This document shows, piece by piece, positions 50,131 through 56,223 of a stretch of 64,000 nucleotides of DNA. Made by a program: the position numbers and the translations under genes. The stretch's first letter is position 1; each line of letters starts with the position of its first letter. The stretch is from contig CP054595.1 in the NCBI GenBank assembly GCA_013347225.1, forward strand, positions 930,001 to 994,000. The letters are read 5' to 3'. This stretch comes from Candidatus Accumulibacter similis. Its GTDB lineage: Bacteria; Pseudomonadota; Gammaproteobacteria; Burkholderiales; Rhodocyclaceae. The notes under the pieces are model-generated. The model did no database searches and was not told the DNA's origin. It saw nothing but the letters and a program-made list of their open reading frames with translations.

Positions 50131-50242
50131 CTGTACGCTCAGCTATGCAGCGCTCTGTACGGTCCGCTGCAGCGCACTGTACGGTCCGCTGCAGCGCTCT
50201 GTACGGTCCGCTGCAGCGCTCTGTACGCTCAGCTGTAGCTCA
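50131..50242. repeat. 22-bp tandem repeat array, right part
   Basis: Five units starting at 50131, 50155, 50177, 50199 and 50221, spaced 24, 22, 22 and 22 bases, consensus CTGTACGGTCCGCTGCAGCGCT. The spacing is two DNA turns. The first unit begins immediately after the IS21 target duplication, so the IS landed inside the array. Confidence 0.9.
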
Positions 50243-50261
50243 TGCGTGGTTGAACAGACGC

Positions 50262-51209
50262 TCATCGGCTCTGTTCCCGGCTCTTCTCGTGCGCGGCGAT
50301 CCACGCGGCGACCGTCCGCGGCTCGAATAACTCGAGGTCCTGGCGCGCCAGCCACTGGGAGAGCCGCTGTCCGGCTTTTGCGCGACTCAGTTGCTGCAGG
50401 ACGCGGTCTCGGTCCCACTCGGCCAGCGCTGCCGCACGCGACGCATTGCGGTTCCGCAGGCTGCGTGCGGCCATATGCCGGGCGTGCTCGACTCTCCGGC
50501 CGGCCTCGTCCGCGGGCCGCACCAATGACGTCTGCTCCCCGGCGATCCCCACCTCAGCGCTGGCCGCCAGTGATGCGGGTTGGGGATGTTCGCCGGCATG
50601 TTCAAGGACGCCCCGGGCTTCGATCAAGTGCTCGGAGCGATCCACGGCCGCTGTCGCCGCGATGGTCGCCTGTCCCGCCAAGATGTAATCGTAGGGCTGT
50701 AGCCTCTTGGCTTTCTGGTGGACGTACTGACGCTTCTCGAAGTCGTACTGGTAGTGCAGCCGATGGACCGCGTCGCCTACGTGCGCCAAGGCCAGCGACG
50801 CCAGGCATCGGCTGAGCACCGGAGGAGAGGCCGGTTCTCCGAAGGCATCGGGCCAAGCCACTGAGCCGGCCTCCAGTGCGTCCGCTTCGCGCGTGTTCTC
50901 CGGTCGCCGGAAATCAAGTTCATCAATCCGCTCGGGCTTGATCCCCAGAATCCAGCCTTGCGGGTCGACTTCCAGGAAGTCCGCCTGGCCTTGCGCCAAG
51001 AGCCGGGACACCTCTCGATGCTGGGCCAGAGCAAAATACTCGGCGATGACGTCGTTCGCTACGCTGGCGAGATGATGGATCTCCTCGCGGCTGCGTCCGC
51101 TGAGCAGCCGGCGCGCTCGCCCGACGATATCGCTCAGTTCGGGATAGGGCCAGTAAGGCACTTCGCCCGTCAGGGGATCGAAATGCGCAAATCTCCGGCA
51201 CGTACGCAT
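50262..51209 (-). CDS. Hypothetical protein, 315 residues
   Basis: Begins RTCRRFAHFDPLTGEVPYWP and has SREEIHHLASVANDVIAEYF and QYDFEKRQYVHQKAKRLQPY. Mostly helical; a C-terminal basic region is rich in Arg, Ala, Glu and Gln. No recognised family or membrane segment. It ends 19 bases before the last 22-bp repeat. Together with the next gene it forms a minus-strand pair, originally upstream of the sigma-factor gene before the IS insertion. Confidence 0.6.
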   Translation of the reverse strand: MRTCRRFAHFDPLTGEVPYWPYPELSDIVGRARRLLSGRSREEIHHLASVANDVIAEYFALAQHREVSRLLAQGQADFLEVDPQGWILGIKPERIDELDFRRPENTREADALEAGSVAWPDAFGEPASPPVLSRCLASLALAHVGDAVHRLHYQYDFEKRQYVHQKAKRLQPYDYILAGQATIAATAAVDRSEHLIEARGVLEHAGEHPQPASLAASAEVGIAGEQTSLVRPADEAGRRVEHARHMAARSLRNRNASRAAALAEWDRDRVLQQLSRAKAGQRLSQWLARQDLELFEPRTVAAWIAAHEKSREQSR

Positions 51210-51237
51210 GATGGACCTCCTCCTCGTGGTCTACGTT

Positions 51238-51678
51238 TCACAGTCCGTCCGCTGGACCGTTGGGCCAGACAAGACGGTGATTCCAGATGGGGCGGGTTTC
51301 CCCTTGCCCTCGCGGGTGCAACGGATGGGCCTGCACGGCGCGTTCGAGATGACCGAGCGTCACCAGCATCTCGGCCAAGCATGCGGCTTGCCCACGGCAC
51401 TCGTCGGCCTCGCGTTGGACGGCGTCGAACCGGTCCTCGTCCTTGCCCTGCCGGCGGAAGACTCGCGGTAGCCGCTGCTCCTGTCCGTTCGCGCCCTGCC
51501 ACTCGCCCTGATGGCCGGCGTGGTCCATCTGCAGCGAGAGATTGCCGAGATCGCTGGCGTGCTCGAACAGCAGTTCCAGCTGACCTTCGAGCAACGAGCG
51601 GATGCCCATGATCCACGCCGGCCTCTCCACCTCAGCGCGCGCCCTGTCGCCGCTGCTCCCCATCCGATCTGACGCCAT
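51238..51678 (-). CDS. Hypothetical protein, 146 residues
   Basis: Start ATG 51678 follows GGGAGGGAACC. Content: RPAWIMGIRSLLEGQLELLF and EHASDLGNLSLQMDHAGH, then AVQREADECRGQAACLAEML. Helical and charged. No family recognised. It precedes the 315-residue gene and starts 178 bases from the paired operator-like palindromes. Confidence 0.6.
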   Translation of the reverse strand: MASDRMGSSGDRARAEVERPAWIMGIRSLLEGQLELLFEHASDLGNLSLQMDHAGHQGEWQGANGQEQRLPRVFRRQGKDEDRFDAVQREADECRGQAACLAEMLVTLGHLERAVQAHPLHPRGQGETRPIWNHRLVWPNGPADGL

Positions 51679-51855
51679 GGTTCCCTCCCCGAGCGTGTTC
51701 GGCCCGTTGCGGCTCTCCGCTCCCGTCGCCGAGAGCCGCAGAGCCGATCGGTGCCTCCCTTTCCCACGGAGCCCATCGTGCCGGAGATGCCGCGGAAGAT
51801 TCAATGCCGCCGTGGGGTGCCTTTGGTCACACCCCGGCGGTGTTTCTTCCGGCGC

Positions 51856-51891
51856 GTGAACGTTTGCTCACGGCCGTGAACAAATCTTCAC
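51856..51891. promoter_or_regulatory. Paired operator-like palindromes
   Basis: Two 16-bp imperfect palindromes, GTGAACGTTTGCTCAC (51856-51871) and GTGAACAAATCTTCAC (51876-51891), share GTGAAC and TCAC ends and lie 20 bp apart centre to centre, about two helical turns. Typical of tandem operators bound cooperatively by a dimeric repressor. The regulator is not identified. Confidence 0.6.
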
Positions 51892-52188
51892 GGCGCGGGT
51901 ATGGACACCGGAGGTGCCGGCACTCGGGACGCAGCCTGGGTGCTGGCGGATGGATACTTGAACGGGCCTCGGTCGGCCTCCGTCACCAAGAGCCCGACGG
52001 CCATCGGTGTCGAGCACCAGAGTCTCGTCTTGCGCCGAGGGTAGCTGAGACGAAGCGCGGGCTCAGTCGGTATAAACCTTCATGCCCGCCAAACACGATC
52101 CCTGCAACCACCCGCCCATCAGTCCGGTGCGCGCCATCGCCATGATCCTGGCGCACGGCGTCCTGCGCCTGCGGCAGCGTCAGAAAGC

Positions 52189-52234
52189 CCTTGAATTCGG
52201 GAGCGAACAGCGCGTTCATTTGCCTGTTCCGAAC
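52189..52234 (+). promoter_or_regulatory. Seven-copy upstream element, copy 7
   Basis: CCTTGAATTC, nine-base spacer, CAGCGCGTTCATT, then a diverged tail, 17 bp before the ATG of the DUF2924 gene with CAGGAGAG between. The core CAGCGCGTTCAT is unchanged although this copy lies 24 kb from the other six. Confidence 0.75.
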
Positions 52235-52251
52235 CCCAGGAGAGACACGGC

Positions 52252-52692
52252 ATGACCGACGTACTGGCCCGGGTGGTGGCCCTCAAGACCACCCCGATTG
52301 GCGAATTGAAGCAATTGTGGCGCGACCTGTTCAACACGGAACCGCCGGCCTACAACCGGCGCTTCCTGGAGAACCGCTTGGCCTACCGGCTGCAAGAGCT
52401 GGCCTATGGCGGACTGAAGACCAGCACCGTGAAACGTCTCGAACAGCTCGGCGAGCAACTCGATGGCGGCAGGGCGCGGGTTCGCAGTCGCCGGGTTGAC
52501 GACCGGCCTGTGGTGGGCACGCGGCTGATCCGCGAGTGGCAGGGCACGGCTTACGAGGTCACCGTTCAGGCCGGGCATTTCGAATACCAGGGCCAGCGCT
52601 ATCAGTCGCTGTCGGCAATCGCCAAGGCGATCACCGGCACGGTTTGGAACGGCTGGGCGTTCTTTGGCCTGCGGTCAAGGAGGTCTGCATGA
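52252..52692 (+). CDS. DUF2924 family protein
   Basis: A 146-residue protein with IGELKQLWRDLFNTEPPAYN and RRFLENRLAYRLQELAYGGL, then RLIREWQGTAYEVTVQAGHF and YQSLSAIAKAITGTVWNGWA with FFGLR. These are the hallmark segments of DUF2924. Such proteins occur directly before serine recombinases and probably bind DNA to aid recombination. The stop overlaps the recombinase start (ATGA). Confidence 0.9.
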   Translation: MTDVLARVVALKTTPIGELKQLWRDLFNTEPPAYNRRFLENRLAYRLQELAYGGLKTSTVKRLEQLGEQLDGGRARVRSRRVDDRPVVGTRLIREWQGTAYEVTVQAGHFEYQGQRYQSLSAIAKAITGTVWNGWAFFGLRSRRSA

Positions 52693-54026
52693 ATGTGATG
52701 ACCCGCAAACTGAGCTGCGCGATCTACACGCGCAAGTCCACCGAGGAAGGGCTGGAGCAGAACTACAACTCGCTCGACGCGCAGCGCGATGCCTGTGAGG
52801 CGTTCATCGCCTCGCAAAGATCGGAAGGCTGGGTGGCGCTGGACCACGCGTACAACGATGGCGGCTTCTCGGGCGGCACGCTCAACCGCCCCGGTGTGCA
52901 GCGCCTGCTGGAGGATGTCCGGGAGGGCCTGGTCGACGTGATCGTGGTGTACAAGATCGACCGCCTGTCGCGATCGCTGGCGGATTTCGCGAAACTGGTG
53001 GAGTTGTTCGACGCGCAGAAGGTGACCTTTGTCAGCGTAACCCAGAGTTTCAACACCACCACCTCGATGGGGCGGCTGACGCTGAACATCCTTTTGTCGT
53101 TTGCGCAGTTTGAACGGGAACTCGGCGGGGAGCGTGTGCGAGACAAGATCGCTGCCAGTCGGGCGAAGGGGATCTGGATGGGCGGGATGCCGCCGCTGGG
53201 CTACGATGTCGTCGAGCGCAAGCTGGTGCCGAACCCCACTGAGGCGGCGCTGGTCAGGCGGTTGTTCGCGCGCTACATCGCGCTCGGATCGATGACCGCC
53301 CTGTGCCGGGAACTGCGCGCCGAAGGCGTGACGACGAAGTCTTGGACCACGCTGAAGGACAAGACCCGTACGGGCAAACTGATCGACAAGGGCTACCTGT
53401 ACAAGCTCTTCAAGAATCCGGTCTTCATCGGGGTTGCCGCATACAAGGGCCAGCACTTCGTGGGCGAGCACGAGGCGATTCTGGATCGGGCGCTGTGGGA
53501 GCAGGTGCAGGCGATGCTAGGACGTGGGGAGCCGGAACAACGGGCTCGGCAGAATCGGCCATCGCGAGCCCCCGCCCTATTGAAGGGGCTGATCTTCTCC
53601 GACGATGGGTGGGCGATGACGCCGGGTGCCACCTACAAGGGCGACAAGGTGTATCGCTACTATGTGAATACGGCGTCGATGAAGATCGGAAAGGAGGCGT
53701 GCTCGGTGCCGCGCGTGCCAGCCGGCGAGATCGAGGCGGCGGTGATCGCGCAGGTGCGGAAAGTCTTGCAGGCGCCCGAGCTGACGTCGCAGACGATCCG
53801 CGAGGTGACGACGCTCGATCCGACAGCGGACGCGCAGCAGGTGATCACGACGCTGCAGTCGATCGAACCGGTGTGGGATGAACTCTTCCCCGCCGAGCAG
53901 GCGCGAATCATCCAGTTGCTCGTGGAGCGGGTGACGGTCAGCCCGACGGGCCTGCGCATTGACATGAAGACGGCGGGCATGCGGGACCTGATCCGGTCGG
54001 TGATGCCCGAGCGGCAGGCGGCGTGA
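52689..54026 (+). CDS. Large serine recombinase (resolvase/invertase family)
   Basis: A 445-residue protein. The N-terminal catalytic domain has CAIYTRKSTEEG with nucleophile Ser17, VVYKIDRLSRSLADF and FERELGGERVRDKIAASRAK. A recombinase domain follows (GYLYKLFKNPVFIGVAAYKG), and a zinc-ribbon-like region with few of the usual cysteines. Large serine recombinases integrate and excise phages at short att sites. It is probably the element's integrase, although att sites were not identified. It is coupled to DUF2924 upstream and an HTH-like protein downstream (TGATG). Confidence 0.93.
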   Translation: MNVMTRKLSCAIYTRKSTEEGLEQNYNSLDAQRDACEAFIASQRSEGWVALDHAYNDGGFSGGTLNRPGVQRLLEDVREGLVDVIVVYKIDRLSRSLADFAKLVELFDAQKVTFVSVTQSFNTTTSMGRLTLNILLSFAQFERELGGERVRDKIAASRAKGIWMGGMPPLGYDVVERKLVPNPTEAALVRRLFARYIALGSMTALCRELRAEGVTTKSWTTLKDKTRTGKLIDKGYLYKLFKNPVFIGVAAYKGQHFVGEHEAILDRALWEQVQAMLGRGEPEQRARQNRPSRAPALLKGLIFSDDGWAMTPGATYKGDKVYRYYVNTASMKIGKEACSVPRVPAGEIEAAVIAQVRKVLQAPELTSQTIREVTTLDPTADAQQVITTLQSIEPVWDELFPAEQARIIQLLVERVTVSPTGLRIDMKTAGMRDLIRSVMPERQAA

Positions 54027-54421
54027 TGAGTGCTGAGGTCATTTCGGTTGATCTGCCCATGACCTTCAAGAAGCGGGGTGGTCGCAAGGTGATCGTATTG
54101 CCGGATGGGACTCAGGGCAACCCGGCACCGGCGGCCACCATCGACAACGCGATGGTCAAGGCCATCGCCAGGGCGTTTCGCTGGCAGAAGCTGCTCGAGA
54201 ACGGAACGTACGGGTGTCTGGACGAGATCGCGAGGGCTGAGAAGATCGGGGCGTCGTTTGTGAGTCGAGTGGTGCGGCTCGCGCTGCTGGCGCCGGATAT
54301 CGTGGAAGCGATCCTGGCGGGGAAGCAGGCGGCGCATCTGACCTTGCAGGATCTGATGGCGCCGTTCCCGGTGGAGTGGGCGGGGCAGAGGGAGCGGTTT
54401 GGCGTTGATGTGAGGCGGTGA
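54026..54421 (+). CDS. HTH-like protein of the DUF2924-recombinase module
   Basis: A 131-residue protein started at ATG 54026, overlapping the recombinase stop. It contains NGTYGCLDEIARAEKIGASF and VSRVVRLALLAPDIVEAILA with LQDLMAPFPVEWAGQRERFG, a helix-turn-helix-like pattern that I recall as the usual third gene after DUF2924 and the recombinase. It may be a recombination directionality or regulatory factor (inference). Confidence 0.75.
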   Translation: MSAEVISVDLPMTFKKRGGRKVIVLPDGTQGNPAPAATIDNAMVKAIARAFRWQKLLENGTYGCLDEIARAEKIGASFVSRVVRLALLAPDIVEAILAGKQAAHLTLQDLMAPFPVEWAGQRERFGVDVRR

Positions 54422-54595
54422 GTGGAGATTTGCCGCCTGGCAGTTGTCGCTTACAATGGTGGAGAGCACCCCGCGGCCTCCCGTCCATCGAGGTTGAGCT
54501 CTCGCAGACGCGCCAGCGGTTAGACTCGGCGCTTTCGGCGCTGCAGGAAAACGCCATTCGTTAGCGACTTCTGAACAGCCCTCAACGGAGGGATC

Positions 54596-55507
54596 ATGCA
54601 CTCAATCCACACCATCCTGTTGAGTTCACCGTATCCGCGACACCTGTCACGCGCTCAGACGGACTTCCTGCGACGGCTGGAGGGCGTCATTCAACAGAGG
54701 CAGCTTCGGCTTTTTGACATCGACAAGCTGGGACGATTGGACGAGCACACGGCCGCCGTGCGTCAGCTCCACGGAGTGTTGGTTGTCGCCTTTGCGCAGT
54801 GGAAGGCAAGGCGTACTGAGGAAAAGGGGGATGAGGCAATTCTGCCGACTGAGTTTGCGCAGCTACACATCGCAACCGCCATCGCAACCGACCGACCGCT
54901 GCTTGTCCTGAAAGAGAAGGCTGTGTCTGACCGTGGAGCGCTGCGGCCGGCCTTGGGTGCGCGAATTGTCAAGTTACCTTCGAGCCTAGATCCTGGCTGG
55001 TTGAACACGCCGGACTTTCTGAAGCCGTTTGACCGATGGACGCAGGATGTGGAAGACCATTACGATGTCTTTCTTGGATATTGCAGCAAGAGCCAGGCAA
55101 CAGCAGCACAAATTCAATTGCACCTTGAGAAGTCAGGCGCGACCGTGCTCAACTGGGCGCTCGACTTCAGGCTAGGAACTTCGATACTCAATGAGATTGA
55201 AGCGGCGCGTTCCCGTTGTTCCAGCGGCGTGTTCCTCTTCACGGAGGACGATCCACTTGAGGGATCGGAAGGTGGTGCAGCCCCTCGAGACAACGTTGTA
55301 TTTGAGGCCGGGTACTTCGTGAGTTCAAAGGGGGCCGAGCGCTGTTTGATCGTTCGCGAGGGACCTGCAAAGATGCCAGCAGACTTGGGCGGCGCAATAT
55401 ACGTGCAACTTCGCAAGGGTGACCCCGTTGAAACCATCGCATCACGCCTAGCGGACTTTGTAGCCTTCTCAAAGGCAGTCGCCCCACCCCATAAATCCTC
55501 TCCTTGA
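54596..55507 (+). CDS. TIR-like (CAP12/PycTIR type) domain protein
   Basis: A 303-residue protein with a GGAGGGATC ribosome site. The N-terminal half (TILLSSPYPRHLSRAQTDFL, VVAFAQWKARR, IATAIATDRPLLVLKEKAVS) looks like an alpha/beta nucleotide-binding domain. The C-terminal half (from about 155) has DVFLGYCSKSQ, the Glu-bearing LNEIEAARSRCSSGVFLFTE and APRDNVVFEAGYFVSSKG, matching the TIR-like PF10137 domain. Such domains cleave NAD or act as effectors in CBASS/Pycsar-type defence. No cyclase is adjacent. G+C is lower than the neighbours. Defence function is inferred. Confidence 0.8.
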   Translation: MHSIHTILLSSPYPRHLSRAQTDFLRRLEGVIQQRQLRLFDIDKLGRLDEHTAAVRQLHGVLVVAFAQWKARRTEEKGDEAILPTEFAQLHIATAIATDRPLLVLKEKAVSDRGALRPALGARIVKLPSSLDPGWLNTPDFLKPFDRWTQDVEDHYDVFLGYCSKSQATAAQIQLHLEKSGATVLNWALDFRLGTSILNEIEAARSRCSSGVFLFTEDDPLEGSEGGAAPRDNVVFEAGYFVSSKGAERCLIVREGPAKMPADLGGAIYVQLRKGDPVETIASRLADFVAFSKAVAPPHKSSP

Positions 55508-55575
55508 CCCAGCAGTCGGACGAGCCCGGGGGCGCTGACCGGCCCGCTTGGTTACGCGCTGAGTAGAATTGCGGC

Positions 55576-55881
55576 ATGACCCGTTCCGAACTCATCACCC
55601 GGCTGGCTGCACAGTTTCCGCAACTCACCGCCAAAGATGCTGAACTCTCGGCCAAAGCCATCCTGGAGGGGATGAGCGAGGCGCTGGCGCGGGGAGGTCG
55701 GATCGAAATTCGCGGGTTCGGCACCTTCGCCCTGAACCACAGGCCGGCGCGAACTGGACGCAATCCGAGCACCGGCGAGACCGTGTCGGTACCGGCGAAA
55801 TGGCTGCCGCACTTCACGCCGGGGAAGGAACTACGAGAGAGGGTAGAAGCCGGGCGCGATCGGCAGGAGTGGACGCCATGA
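55576..55881 (+). CDS. ihfB: IHF beta-like/HU-family DNA-bending protein
   Basis: A 101-residue protein beginning [20 protein letters not shown] with [20 protein letters not shown] and [19 protein letters not shown], close to IHF beta of betaproteobacteria. It bends DNA as IHF heterodimer or homodimer. It is separate from the rpsA-type context of the usual ihfB, so it may be a second copy. Four-base overlap with the next gene. Confidence 0.85.
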   Translation: MTRSELITRLAAQFPQLTAKDAELSAKAILEGMSEALARGGRIEIRGFGTFALNHRPARTGRNPSTGETVSVPAKWLPHFTPGKELRERVEAGRDRQEWTP

Positions 55882-56147
55882 ACGAAGAGCGGGTAGATGC
55901 CGTCGCAAGCGTTTTGGCCAAGTGGAATCCGCTGGCTGCTGCGGCACAAGGTGTGGCCGATCCTGACGGATTGCGAGTCGAGGCAGCCGACATCCTCTTC
56001 GGGCTGACGCTACGAGGGCGATCCGTGAGAGCGGACGAGTTCGTCGCCAGGGTTGTCAATGACGCGCTTGATCTGAGCATTGTCGCGAAGACCTGCAGCC
56101 CGCTTGCGAAGGAAAATGTGGCGATTCTCCAGGAGAAACGGTCCTGA
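55878..56147 (+). CDS. Hypothetical protein, 89 residues
   Basis: Start ATG 55878 overlaps the IHF beta-like stop. Contents: [20 protein letters not shown] and [20 protein letters not shown], with [14 protein letters not shown] at the end. The N-terminal pattern (WNPL, then acidic helix) resembles small DUF1871-like proteins, but the match is weak. Coupled to ihfB, so probably co-expressed. Confidence 0.55.
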   Translation: MNEERVDAVASVLAKWNPLAAAAQGVADPDGLRVEAADILFGLTLRGRSVRADEFVARVVNDALDLSIVAKTCSPLAKENVAILQEKRS

Positions 56148-56223
56148 CCAGCCGACCGCAAGCGACCTGGTGTGGCGGCTTCCGGTGGCGGACTGCAGGA
56201 TACCCGCGAAATCCCGGACGGCG

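Larger units (their letters stand above)
51679..52251. other. Divergent regulatory region
   Basis: 573 bases between the minus-strand hypothetical pair and the plus-strand DUF2924/recombinase module. It contains the paired palindromes at 51856-51891 and upstream element copy 7 at 52189-52234. No gene was recognised in it. Confidence 0.6.

Noticed and set aside
50131..50242. CRISPR interpretation of the 22-bp tandem repeats
   Set aside because: Units are directly adjacent with no unique spacers.
50131..50242. 22-bp repeats as terminal repeats of the IS21-like element
   Set aside because: Repeats left and right of the IS are in the same, not inverted, orientation and lie outside the GCACT duplication, so they are target DNA.
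54422..54595. Attachment site for the serine recombinase
   Set aside because: A core cannot be defined without the other boundary or an empty site; nothing in this 174-base gap repeats near the left edge of the prophage.
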